Assembly (NCBI RefSeq): GCF_004123905.1 | Contig: NZ_MZXW01000053.1 | Location: forward strand, 372,001 to 436,000 | From: Bradyrhizobium betae | GTDB taxonomy: Bacteria > Pseudomonadota > Alphaproteobacteria > Rhizobiales > Xanthobacteraceae | Length of the DNA stretch: 64,000 nt | Direction of reading: 5' to 3' | Shown here: in pieces, positions 35,951-44,300 of the stretch | Layout of the letters: every line of letters begins with the position of its first letter | How positions within the stretch are numbered: the stretch's first letter is position 1 | Notes under the pieces: model-generated | What the model was told of the DNA's origin: nothing | The model's database searches: none | The model's input: the letters and a program-made list of their open reading frames with translations, nothing else | Program-made: the position numbers and the translations under genes

Positions 35951-36137
35951 ATGAACCAGTCAGGCAACCCGTCGCGCTCCGGACCAGGCCCGCTCGTGTT
36001 GATCGCGGCCGTCCTCGGAGGCGGCTGCCGGGCTGCTCCACGCATTGATCCGCCGCGACGGCGTCTTCGGGTCGATCGCACTCTTTCCACTGCGGAACAG
36101 AACGACGCCGGCGGATGAACGTTTCGCGCGCGGCTAA
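35951..36137 (+). pseudogene. Small membrane protein broken by an apparent one-base frameshift
   Basis: ATG 35951 follows an AAGGAG ribosome site and opens with a hydrophobic stretch (PLVLIAAVLGG), then becomes Arg/Cys-rich and stops at 36118. From 36021 a second frame reads AAAGLLHALIRRDGVFGSIA and ends at 36137. Skipping one G near 36017-36022 joins them into a smooth protein of about 61 residues with one membrane helix. This is either a sequencing error, a recent mutation or a chance reading. The dps gene begins 37 bp later. Confidence 0.42.
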
Positions 36138-36144
36138 ATTTTCC

Positions 36145-36174
36145 AACCTCCAACAAGGCAACCTCCAACAAGGA
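36145..36174 (+). repeat. 15-bp tandem duplication covering the dps ribosome site
   Basis: Two adjacent units, 36145-36159 and 36160-36174, share 14 of 15 bases (AACCTCCAACAAGGC and AACCTCCAACAAGGA). The second unit ends immediately before the dps ATG, so the Shine-Dalgarno-like AAGG is duplicated. Confidence 0.8.
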
Positions 36175-36684
36175 ATGACAACGATGACCAAAGTGGACCT
36201 CCAAAGCCCGACCGATCTCGGAGCCAACGCAAACCGGGACGTTCCTGCCGCGCTGAGAGCGCTGCTGGCCGACGTCTTTGCGCTGTACCTGAAGACCAAG
36301 AACTTCCACTGGCACGTGTCGGGCCGGCACTTTCGCGACTATCATCTACTGCTCGACGAGCAGGCCGAGCAGATCTTTGCCATGACCGACGACATTGCCG
36401 AGCGGGCGCGCAAGATCGGCGGAACGACGCTGCGCTCGATTGGCCAGATCGCGCGCGAGCAACGCATCCTCGACAACGACGCCGACTATGTCGATCCGCA
36501 GGACATGCTCGCCGAGCTGCGCAGCGACAATCAGCAACTGACGCGGGAAATGCGCCGGGTCCACGAGCTCTGCGACGAATACAGCGATGTCGCGACCGCA
36601 AGCCTGCTGGAAAACTGGATCGACGAGACGGAGCGGCGCGTCTGGTTCCTCTACGAGACCGGTCGAAGTGGTCCGAACGCGTAG
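36175..36684 (+). CDS. dps: Dps ferritin-like DNA-protection protein
   Basis: This 169-residue protein has the Dps ferritin fold. LYLKTKNFHWHVSGRHFRDYHLLLDEQ contains the His/Asp/Glu ferroxidase residues shared between subunits. Dps oxidises Fe(II) with H2O2 and stores it, protecting DNA. The N-terminal tail is short with one Lys, so DNA binding may be weak. ATG 36175 is chosen since the 20 upstream codons repeat the leader sequence. The fdhD gene begins 19 bp downstream. Confidence 0.92.
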   Translation: MTTMTKVDLQSPTDLGANANRDVPAALRALLADVFALYLKTKNFHWHVSGRHFRDYHLLLDEQAEQIFAMTDDIAERARKIGGTTLRSIGQIAREQRILDNDADYVDPQDMLAELRSDNQQLTREMRRVHELCDEYSDVATASLLENWIDETERRVWFLYETGRSGPNA

Positions 36685-36703
36685 GCACAAGACGGTGTGA
36701 GCC

Positions 36704-37540
36704 ATGATGACGGGTTCGACATACACGCGGCACCGGGAGATCGCCTGGCGCGGCGGCCGCACGAAATCGACGTCGCGATTGGTCGCCGAGGAGAGCGCCA
36801 TCGCGCTCACCTACAACGGGTCGACCCATGCGGTGATGATGGGGACGCCGGCTGACCTCGAGGATTTCGGTGTCGGCTTCAGCCTCACCGAGGCCATCAT
36901 CGACCGCGCAAGCGAGATAGGGAGCATCGAGCTGATCTCGAACGAGCTCGGCATGGAAGTGCGGATGTGGCTCGATGGCGACCGCGCGGCATCCCTGGCC
37001 GCGCGCCGCCGTGCCATCAGCGGTCCGGTCGGGTGCGGGCTATGCGGCATCGAGAGCCTCGAACAGGCACGTCGCGCGCCGTCGCGGGTCGAGAGCTCCG
37101 GCATTGATTTTCAAGCGCGGGACTTGCTGAACGCCATGCAGGCGCTGTCGCCGCTCCAGATATTGAATCAACAGACGAGATCCGTTCACGCGGCGGCCTT
37201 CTGGCATCCCCGCTCCGGCATTACCCTGATCAGGGAAGATGTCGGCCGGCACAATGCGCTCGACAAGCTCGCCGGTGCAATCGTCCGCGCCGGCAACTCG
37301 GCCCGCGACGGCGCCGTACTGCTGACGAGCCGCGTTTCGGTGGAGATGGTGCAGAAGGCCGCGATGATCGGCGCGCCCGTTATCGTCGCCGTTTCCGCGC
37401 CGACCGCGCTCGCGATCCAGACCGCGAACGAGGCGGGAATCACGCTTCTCGCTGTCGCCCGCGATGACGGATACGGCGTCTTCACGCATCCGCGCCGCGT
37501 TCTGCTGCCTGAAGAGGCCGCGCCGCGCACCGGCTGCTGA
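36704..37540 (+). CDS. fdhD: FdhD sulfurtransferase for formate dehydrogenase
   Basis: This 278-residue protein is FdhD, which passes sulfur from a cysteine desulfurase to the molybdenum cofactor of formate dehydrogenases. It has VGCGLCGIESLEQA with the essential Cys pair (CxxC, about 107-110), FWHPRSGITLIREDVGRHNALDKL and the MVQKAAMIGAPVIVAVSAPT motif. The likely client is the FdhF/YdeP-type enzyme at 45.8 kb in this window. Confidence 0.95.
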   Translation: MMTGSTYTRHREIAWRGGRTKSTSRLVAEESAIALTYNGSTHAVMMGTPADLEDFGVGFSLTEAIIDRASEIGSIELISNELGMEVRMWLDGDRAASLAARRRAISGPVGCGLCGIESLEQARRAPSRVESSGIDFQARDLLNAMQALSPLQILNQQTRSVHAAAFWHPRSGITLIREDVGRHNALDKLAGAIVRAGNSARDGAVLLTSRVSVEMVQKAAMIGAPVIVAVSAPTALAIQTANEAGITLLAVARDDGYGVFTHPRRVLLPEEAAPRTGC

Positions 37541-37557
37541 CTCGCGGGCCCGCGACA

Positions 37558-38226
37558 ATGGCGATGAAAGCCGCAGCACCGGAGCCGTTGGCCGAGGCCC
37601 GCATCGAGGTTTACGCGCCGGAACGATCGCTGCTGGTTGCTGCTCTCCTGAGCATGTCGGGAGGCTTCCTCGACGCCTTTACGTGGATGTCGCTCGGTGT
37701 CTTCGCGAGTTCGCAGACCGGCAATGTCGTCTTCATCGGCGTTGATGCTCTGTCCGGGCAATGGCAGCGCGCGCTTCACCATCTGCTTCCGCTCGCGGCC
37801 TTCATCCTGGGAGCGGTGGTGGCGATCCGCACCCGGGCGGCGCTGCGCTGTCTTGTCGGAGAGATCGTCTGCCTGGGCGCGGCGATGCTGCTGCTCCATC
37901 GCGTTTCCGATCAGATTACGATCCTTGTCATCTCCTTCGGCGTCGCGTTGCAGTCAGCGAGCTTCAGGCAGGTCGAGCGCTGGAAGTATCTCTCGGTCAC
38001 GGTCACCGGGAACATGCTCCGCGCCATCGATCAGTTCGTTGCAGCGTCCGATCTCGATGCGGCGCGAGGCACTGGAACCATGCTTGCGCTCTGCTCGATG
38101 TTCCTGATCGGCGCCGCGCTCGGCGGCTGCTTCACGAGGTGGCTTGGACCATGGAGCCTCGCTCTGCCGATCGCATCGTCGGCATGCGTTCTCTGGCTGT
38201 GCCGGCGTCCAGGCCATCCGCACTGA
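37558..38226 (+). CDS. DUF1275 (YoaK-like) membrane protein
   Basis: This 222-residue protein has about six membrane helices and the family signature GGFLDAFTWMSLGVFASSQTGN followed by VVFIG. DUF1275 proteins are inner-membrane proteins of unknown transport or stress role. It follows fdhD by 17 bp and may be in the same transcript. No charged transport motif stands out. Confidence 0.85.
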   Translation: MAMKAAAPEPLAEARIEVYAPERSLLVAALLSMSGGFLDAFTWMSLGVFASSQTGNVVFIGVDALSGQWQRALHHLLPLAAFILGAVVAIRTRAALRCLVGEIVCLGAAMLLLHRVSDQITILVISFGVALQSASFRQVERWKYLSVTVTGNMLRAIDQFVAASDLDAARGTGTMLALCSMFLIGAALGGCFTRWLGPWSLALPIASSACVLWLCRRPGHPH

Positions 38227-38368
38227 AGCCACGTCGCAGGCCAATGCGCCCGTCATGCCATTCGGCAAAACGACGTTCGTTCGCGGAAGCGTGTCCGCTG
38301 GGCGGTCCGTACATTTTCGATGAGTTCAGCAAGGGTGCTTCCGACATCAACTGCCACGAGAGGCTGGG

Positions 38369-39805
38369 ATGAACGACTTCCGCAAAGAGACAGACAGCCT
38401 GGGTGACGTAAATGTTCCCGCGGACAAGCTCTGGGGTGCGCAGACGCAGCGCTCGCTCGAGCATTTCAGCATCGGCCGCGACCTGATACCGCGCGAAATG
38501 ATCCACTCCTACGCGATCCTGAAGAAGGCGGCTGCGAACGCCAACTGCGCCGGCGGTCGTCTCGACGGCAGGATTCACAAGCTGATCGTCCATGTCTGCG
38601 ACGAGATTCTCGCCGGTCAGCATCACGACATGTTTCCCCTTCACGTCTGGATGACGGGTAGCGGAACGCAGTTCAACATGAACGTGAACGAGGTGATTTC
38701 GAACCGATGCTGCCAGCTCGCAGGCACCGCGCTCGGCAGCAAGGCGCCGGTTCATCCGAACGATCACGTCAACATGTCGCAGTCGTCGAACGACAGCTTT
38801 CCATCGGCGATGTACATCGCGGCCGCGCTGAATGTGACGGAGCGTCTCGTTCCCTCGGTCGAGGCCCTGCATGACGCCATCGCGGTGAAATCGAGCCAGT
38901 GGGACGACATTGTCAAGATCGGCCGCACCCACATGCAGGATGCGACCCCGCTGACGCTCGGGCAGGAATGGTCTGGCTATGCCGTCATGCTCGCCGACAA
39001 TCTGGCGCGCATCGACGATGCGCTCAGGGGCGTTCACCGCCTCGCGCTGGGCGGCACGGCCGTCGGCACCGGCATCAACGCGGCGCCGGGCTTTGCGGAG
39101 GCCGTCGCCGCCGAGATCGCGCAGTTGACGGGCCTTCCTTTTGTCAGTGCGCCGAACAAGTTCGCCGTGCAAGGCGCGCACGACGCCTTGGTGCAGCTCT
39201 CCGGCACGCTGCGCACGCTTGCCGGCTCGCTCTACAAGATCGCAAATGACATCCGCCTATTGTCCTGCGGTCCGCGCGCGGGTTTTGCCGAGCTGCGGAT
39301 TCCCGAGAACGAGCCCGGCTCGTCGATCATGCCGGGCAAGGTCAATCCGACGCAGGCCGAGGCACTGACGATGATCGCCGTGCAGGTGATGGCGAACGAC
39401 GTCGCCGTCGGGTTCGGTGGCGCCGGAGGCTATCTGGAGATGAACGTCTACAAGCCTCTGATCATCCACAACATCGCGCAGTCCATCACCATCCTCACCG
39501 ACGGCTGCACGAATTTCCGCACCTTCCTCGTCGAAGGCACCGAGCCGAACCGCAAGAAGATCGAGGAATATGTCGAGCGGTCGCTGATGCTCGTGACCGC
39601 ACTGGCGCCGGTGATCGGCTACGACAAGGCATCGCGGATCGCGCATTACGCGATGGACAATGATCTCACGCTGAGGTCGGCGGCGCTGAAGCTCGGCTTC
39701 GTGACCGAGCCGGAGTTCGACCGCATCGTCGATCCCGCCAAGATGGTCAAGCCCTATGTCGCGGAGATCAAGGTGCCGCTCGAAATCGGCGCCAAGGTTG
39801 GATGA
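38369..39805 (+). CDS. fumC: Class II fumarate hydratase
   Basis: A 478-residue enzyme interconverting fumarate and malate in the TCA cycle. The fumarase/aspartase signature GSSIMPGKVNPTQAEALTM (about 311-329) is present. Other landmarks are TGSGTQFNMNVNEVISNR and the catalytic His region VKIGRTHMQDATPLTLGQE. Aspartase is an alternative in this superfamily, but GTGINAAPGFAE and overall length favour FumC. Its product malate is the substrate of mqo, two genes downstream. Confidence 0.88.
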   Translation: MNDFRKETDSLGDVNVPADKLWGAQTQRSLEHFSIGRDLIPREMIHSYAILKKAAANANCAGGRLDGRIHKLIVHVCDEILAGQHHDMFPLHVWMTGSGTQFNMNVNEVISNRCCQLAGTALGSKAPVHPNDHVNMSQSSNDSFPSAMYIAAALNVTERLVPSVEALHDAIAVKSSQWDDIVKIGRTHMQDATPLTLGQEWSGYAVMLADNLARIDDALRGVHRLALGGTAVGTGINAAPGFAEAVAAEIAQLTGLPFVSAPNKFAVQGAHDALVQLSGTLRTLAGSLYKIANDIRLLSCGPRAGFAELRIPENEPGSSIMPGKVNPTQAEALTMIAVQVMANDVAVGFGGAGGYLEMNVYKPLIIHNIAQSITILTDGCTNFRTFLVEGTEPNRKKIEEYVERSLMLVTALAPVIGYDKASRIAHYAMDNDLTLRSAALKLGFVTEPEFDRIVDPAKMVKPYVAEIKVPLEIGAKVG

Positions 39806-39832
39806 AGCATGACCGGCTGAAGGAGAGATACG

Positions 39833-40237
39833 ATGATTCGTTGCGTGCGTCTGTGGACCGGAGAGGACAATAACTCGCATTTCGAGGAAGGCTCTCTCGA
39901 GCTGGAGCCGGGCCAGCGTGGCGACTTTCTCACCGGCAAGATCGATGCGGTCAGTGTCTCCTTCCAGGAGACGGAATCGGGCGGAGCTTTTGCCTGGCAC
40001 ACCGCGCCGATCCGGCAGCTGGTGATCACGCTGAGCGGAACGCTGGATTTCCAGACGCGTGACGGCCACCACTTCCTGATTTACCCCGGCAACGTCCTGC
40101 TGGCTGAGGACACTGCCGGCTCCGGGCACAGCTGGAAATTGACCGACGATTCGTCGTGGCGCCGTGCCTACGTGATCCTGCGGCCGGGCGCCGAGGTGCC
40201 GTTCCGCGCCAAGGCACGGCAATCGGCGCGGGCCTGA
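39833..40237 (+). CDS. Small cupin-fold protein
   Basis: A 134-residue single-domain cupin with core strands FAWHTAPIRQLVITLSGTLDF and YPGNVLLAEDTAGSGHSWKL. His residues sit in the positions used for metal binding, but the first cupin HxH is not clear. Function is unknown; this type often acts as a sensor or isomerase. It lies between fumC (28 bp) and mqo (43 bp), in the same direction. Confidence 0.7.
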   Translation: MIRCVRLWTGEDNNSHFEEGSLELEPGQRGDFLTGKIDAVSVSFQETESGGAFAWHTAPIRQLVITLSGTLDFQTRDGHHFLIYPGNVLLAEDTAGSGHSWKLTDDSSWRRAYVILRPGAEVPFRAKARQSARA

Positions 40238-40279
40238 TCGAACCATCCGGAACAGCAACACCCAACGAAGGAAAAAGCC

Positions 40280-41818
40280 ATGTCAGCAGCTTCCGATAGC
40301 GAAACCGATGTCGTCCTCATTGGCGCCGGCATCATGAGCGCGACCCTCGGTGTCTTTCTCAAAGAGCTCGAGCCTTCCCTGTCGATCCAGACGTTCGAGA
40401 TCCTCGAGGATTGCGCGCAGGAAAGCTCGGACTCCTGGAACAATGCCGGCACCGGCCACGCGGCAAACTGCGAGATGAACTACACGCCGCAAAGACCTGA
40501 CGGCAGCATCGACATCTCCAAGGCACTGCAGGTCAATGTCGAGTTCGATCTGTCCCGGCAGTTCTGGTCCTACCTGATCGCGCGGGGCGCGATCGCCGAT
40601 CCCAGGTCCTTCATCCATCCGGTCCCGCATATGAGCTTCGTGCACGGCGCGGAGAACGTCGAATTCTTGCGGAAGCGGTTCAAGGCGATGTCGGTCCATC
40701 ATTGCTATGAGGGCATGGAGCATACCGAGAGCCCGACGCAGATTGCCGAATGGGCGCCGCTGGTGATGGACGGACGAAGTGCCGATGAACCGGTTGCCGC
40801 GACGCGGATCATCACCGGCACGGACGTGGATTACGGGGCTTTGACGCATCTCTTGGTTAGCCATCTCGTCAGCCAGCCGGGCTGCGCGGTCCACTACAAC
40901 AGCTGCGTCACCGGACTTGACCGGGAGCAGGGCGGCCGGTGGCGGATCGAGGTGCGCGACACCGCGAGTGGCGAGACGCGCTCGGTCCGAGCAAAATTCG
41001 TCTTCATCGGTGCCGGCGGCGGTGCGCTGCCGCTTTTGGAGAAATCCGGCATTCCCGAGGGGCGCGGTTATGGTGGTTTCCCGGTCAGCGGGATCTGGCT
41101 GCGCTGCGACGATCCCGAGATCAACAAGCGTCATCATGCCAAGGTCTACGGCAAGGCCGCGGTCGGCTCCCCGCCGATGTCGGTGCCGCATCTCGATACG
41201 CGCGTGATCGGCGGCCAGCACTCTTTGCTGTTCGGCCCCTATGCGGGCTTCTCGAGCAAATTCCTCAAGCATGGTTCGCTGCTGGATCTCTTCGAGTCCA
41301 TTCGCCCCGCCAACGTCAAGCCGCTGCTTGCGGTGGCACGCGACAATTTCGATCTCACCGAGTATCTGGTCGGGCAGGTGCTGCAGACCGAGAGCCACCG
41401 GCTCGCGGCGCTCGACGAATATTTCCCGAAGGCCGATCCGAAGGACTGGAGATTGCAGGTCGCGGGCCAGCGCGTCCAGATCATCAAGCCCGACGTCAAG
41501 CGCGGCGGCCTGCTCGAGTTCGGGACCGAGCTTGTCGGCGCGGACGATCATTCGCTGGTCGCCCTTCTCGGCGCCTCACCGGGCGCCTCGACTGCCGCGT
41601 TCATCGCCATCAGCGTGCTCGAGAAGTGTTTTGCTGGCGAGCTGACGGCAAGCGCCTGGCTGCCGAAGCTGAAGCAGATCGTGCCGTCCTATGGCGTTTC
41701 GCTGATCGACGACGCGGATTTCTGCCGCCAGATTCGCGCGGCGACAGCGGAGGCCCTCAAGGTCGACAATATTCCGCAGCCGGCCGCGCGCGCGCCGGCG
41801 GTCGCGAGGCGGGCGTGA
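40280..41818 (+). CDS. mqo: Malate:quinone oxidoreductase
   Basis: This 512-residue membrane-associated flavoprotein oxidises malate to oxaloacetate and feeds electrons to quinone. It has the FAD motif VVLIGAGIMSATLGVFL near the N-terminus, ESSDSWNNAGTGHAANCE, and C-terminal GASPGASTA. Together with fumC and the quinol oxidase genes downstream, it gives a short fumarate to malate to quinone to oxygen chain. The ATG at 40280 has an AAGGAAAAAG site. Confidence 0.95.
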   Translation: MSAASDSETDVVLIGAGIMSATLGVFLKELEPSLSIQTFEILEDCAQESSDSWNNAGTGHAANCEMNYTPQRPDGSIDISKALQVNVEFDLSRQFWSYLIARGAIADPRSFIHPVPHMSFVHGAENVEFLRKRFKAMSVHHCYEGMEHTESPTQIAEWAPLVMDGRSADEPVAATRIITGTDVDYGALTHLLVSHLVSQPGCAVHYNSCVTGLDREQGGRWRIEVRDTASGETRSVRAKFVFIGAGGGALPLLEKSGIPEGRGYGGFPVSGIWLRCDDPEINKRHHAKVYGKAAVGSPPMSVPHLDTRVIGGQHSLLFGPYAGFSSKFLKHGSLLDLFESIRPANVKPLLAVARDNFDLTEYLVGQVLQTESHRLAALDEYFPKADPKDWRLQVAGQRVQIIKPDVKRGGLLEFGTELVGADDHSLVALLGASPGASTAAFIAISVLEKCFAGELTASAWLPKLKQIVPSYGVSLIDDADFCRQIRAATAEALKVDNIPQPAARAPAVARRA

Positions 41819-41837
41819 GCGAGCGGGAGATTGTCCG

Positions 41838-43247
41838 ATGGATCCGACGGCGCTCCTCCTCTCGCGGCTGCAATTCGCCTTCACCATCTCGTTTCACATC
41901 ATCTTTCCGGCGTTCACGATCGGCCTTGCCGCCTGGCTCACCGTGCTCGAAGCGATGCACCAGTACAGCGGCAAGCCCGTGTACCGGACCCTGTTCGAGT
42001 TCTGGCTAAAAATCTTCGGCGTGGCCTTCGGTATGGGCGTCGTATCCGGCGTGGTGATGGCATTTCAGTTCGGTACGAACTGGAGCGTGCTGTCGAAAAT
42101 GTCGGGGCCGATCCAGGGTCCGCTGCTCTCCTACGAGACATTCACCGCCTTCATGCTGGAGGCGGGCTTCTTCGGCATCCTCATCTTCGGCCGGCCCCGC
42201 GTGCCGCCGTGGTTCTATCTGTTCTCGACCGCGATGGTCGCACTCGGAACCACGCTTTCGGCGTTCTGGATCATGGTCAACAATAGCTGGATGCAGGTAC
42301 CGACCGGCTACGTCCTGGAGAACGGTCAGTTCGTACCGAACGATTGGGCGCAGATCATCTTCAATCGCGTGGTCTGGGTCAGGTTTCCGCATATGCTGCT
42401 CGCGTCCTATTTGACTGGCGCGTTCTGCGTGGCGGCAACCGGCGCGTGGTATCTGCTGCGGCGGACCTATCGCGCCGAGGCCCATGTGATGCTGCGGATG
42501 GGCCTTGCGCTGGCGGCGGTACTGCTGCCGGTTCAGCTCTTCATCGGGCATCTCGTCGGCGATTACGTTCACGACTACCAGCCAGCCAAGTTCGCCGCGA
42601 TCGAAGCGCGCTGGCATGACGAGCAGCCGGCCTCCGAGGTGCTGATCGCGATCCCGGATTCGAGCACCGGGTCAAACAAATACGCGATATCGATTCCTGT
42701 GCTCGGGAGCATCATCGGCAGCATGAGCCTGACGTCGAAGGAGGTCGGCCTGACCAGCTTTGCGCCGCAGGACCGGCCGCCGGTGGCGATTCCGTTCTTC
42801 GCCTTCCGCATCATGGTCGGTTGCGGTTTTGTGATGCTGGGGCTGGCCTGGCTCGGCACTTATCTTGGCCTCAAGCATCGGCTCGATCGGAGCCGCCTGC
42901 TGCTGTGGGGCATCTTCCTCAGCTTCCCGCTGCCGTGGATCGCGATCCTCACCGGCTGGTACACCGCGGAGGTCGGCCGCCAGCCATGGACGATCTACGG
43001 CGTGTTGCGCACCGCGGACGCCGTGACGCCGTTCCTGACCGCGTCGGCCGCGCTGACCTCGCTGATCCTGTTCGTCGCGGTTTACGCCTTCATCTTCTCG
43101 TTCGGGACGTATTACATCTATCGGCTACTGCGTGCCGGCCCGGCGGGACTCGGCGGCAAGCCGCTCCACGCTCCCGTGCCCAATCGGCCGATGTCGCTCG
43201 CTGATCAGGTGCCGGCCCCGCGCAGCTATCTCGAGGCGGGAGAATAG
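41838..43247 (+). CDS. cydA: Cytochrome bd-type quinol oxidase subunit I
   Basis: A 469-residue subunit I: His20 (FTISFHIIFPAFTIG) for heme b595, a His in VRFPHMLLAS for heme b558, and the GWYTAEVGRQPW motif. The Q-loop is short, as in cyanide-insensitive (CioA) oxidases and unlike the long-loop E. coli CydA. It reduces oxygen with quinol electrons and does not pump protons. Subunit II follows two bases after the stop. Confidence 0.94.
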   Translation: MDPTALLLSRLQFAFTISFHIIFPAFTIGLAAWLTVLEAMHQYSGKPVYRTLFEFWLKIFGVAFGMGVVSGVVMAFQFGTNWSVLSKMSGPIQGPLLSYETFTAFMLEAGFFGILIFGRPRVPPWFYLFSTAMVALGTTLSAFWIMVNNSWMQVPTGYVLENGQFVPNDWAQIIFNRVVWVRFPHMLLASYLTGAFCVAATGAWYLLRRTYRAEAHVMLRMGLALAAVLLPVQLFIGHLVGDYVHDYQPAKFAAIEARWHDEQPASEVLIAIPDSSTGSNKYAISIPVLGSIIGSMSLTSKEVGLTSFAPQDRPPVAIPFFAFRIMVGCGFVMLGLAWLGTYLGLKHRLDRSRLLLWGIFLSFPLPWIAILTGWYTAEVGRQPWTIYGVLRTADAVTPFLTASAALTSLILFVAVYAFIFSFGTYYIYRLLRAGPAGLGGKPLHAPVPNRPMSLADQVPAPRSYLEAGE

Positions 43248-43249
43248 CC

Positions 43250-44236
43250 ATGGTGATGTACTGGGTTGCCCTACTTGCCATCAGCATCCTGATCTATCTC
43301 CTCCTCGACGGGTTCGATCTCGGCGTCGGCATGCTGTTTGGTGTGGCTGGCAGCGAGGCGAAGCGCGACGCGATGCTGCGTACGATTGCTCCGGTCTGGG
43401 ACGGCAATGAGACCTGGCTGATCGTCACGGGCGTGATCATGTGGGGTGCGTTTCCCGTGGTCTACGCCATGGTGATGTCGGCCTTCTATATCCCTGTCCT
43501 CGTGATGCTGCTCGGATTGATTCTGCGCGGCGTAGCCTTCGAGTTTCGCGGCAAGGCGCGCAGCTCGCGCTGGGTCTGGGACGTCAGCTTCGTCGCGGGC
43601 TCGTTTGCCGCCAGCTTCATGCAGGGCGCGATGGTCGGCGCTCTCGTCGAGGGACTTCAGTTCTCTAACGGCGACTATACCGGCGGAACGTTCGGCTGGT
43701 TGACCGCCTTTTCCGCTCTGTGCGGGATCGGGCTCTGCTTCGGCTATGCGCTGCTCGGCGCCTGTTGGCTGGTGCGGAAGAGCGATGGCCCCGTTCGGGA
43801 TGACGCGCGGCGCCAGATCCCGCCGCTGGCGCTCGGCGTCCTGGTGTTCCTGGTCGTCGTCTTTGCATATGCACTTGCCGAACATCTTCCGATTCTGCAG
43901 CGCTGGACCGACCGGCCCTATCTGCTCGCGTTTCCCGCGATCGGCGCCGGTGCGGCCGCTATGCTGGCCAAGAGCATCCTGCGCCATGACGATTATTGGC
44001 CGTTCCATATGGTCGCGCTGATCTTCGTCGCGGCCTTCGCCACGCTCGCTCTGTCGTTCTGGCCCTACATGATTCCGTTCGTCGTCACGATCGACGAGGC
44101 CGCGGCGCCTCATGCAAGTCTTGCCTTCATGTTCTGGGGCGCGGGCCTGTTCGTGTTCCCGCTGATGCTGCTCTATGTCGCGGTCGGCTATCGCGTCTTC
44201 CGCGGCAAGACGGCCCCCGCGTCTGATCACTACTGA
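43250..44236 (+). CDS. cydB: Cytochrome bd-type quinol oxidase subunit II
   Basis: A 328-residue membrane protein with about eight helices and the subunit II signatures LLDGFDLGVGMLFG, PVWDGNETWLI and FRGKARSSRWVWD. It pairs with CydA just upstream. No separate CydX-like small protein is visible in the 60 bp after the stop, where a strong bidirectional hairpin closes the unit. Confidence 0.94.
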   Translation: MVMYWVALLAISILIYLLLDGFDLGVGMLFGVAGSEAKRDAMLRTIAPVWDGNETWLIVTGVIMWGAFPVVYAMVMSAFYIPVLVMLLGLILRGVAFEFRGKARSSRWVWDVSFVAGSFAASFMQGAMVGALVEGLQFSNGDYTGGTFGWLTAFSALCGIGLCFGYALLGACWLVRKSDGPVRDDARRQIPPLALGVLVFLVVVFAYALAEHLPILQRWTDRPYLLAFPAIGAGAAAMLAKSILRHDDYWPFHMVALIFVAAFATLALSFWPYMIPFVVTIDEAAAPHASLAFMFWGAGLFVFPLMLLYVAVGYRVFRGKTAPASDHY

Positions 44237-44257
44237 CGGTTCTCAGGCAGGCAAGAC

Positions 44258-44281
44258 AAAGGCGCCGTCTCCGGCGCCTTT
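44258..44281. terminator. Bidirectional terminator between cydB and bicupin gene
   Basis: A perfect 9-bp stem (44258-44266 with 44273-44281, core GGCGCC) and a 6-nt loop. It lies 21 bp after cydB and 19 bp after the leftward bicupin stop, so it serves both convergent genes. T/A runs are short (three). Confidence 0.7.
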
Positions 44282-44300
44282 GTCGTTCGGAATCCTTCGT

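Noticed and set aside
34668..36299. 543-codon minus-strand frame over the SDR gene
   Set aside because: The SDR motifs lie in another frame starting at 35593; this frame is Arg/Gly-rich without motifs.
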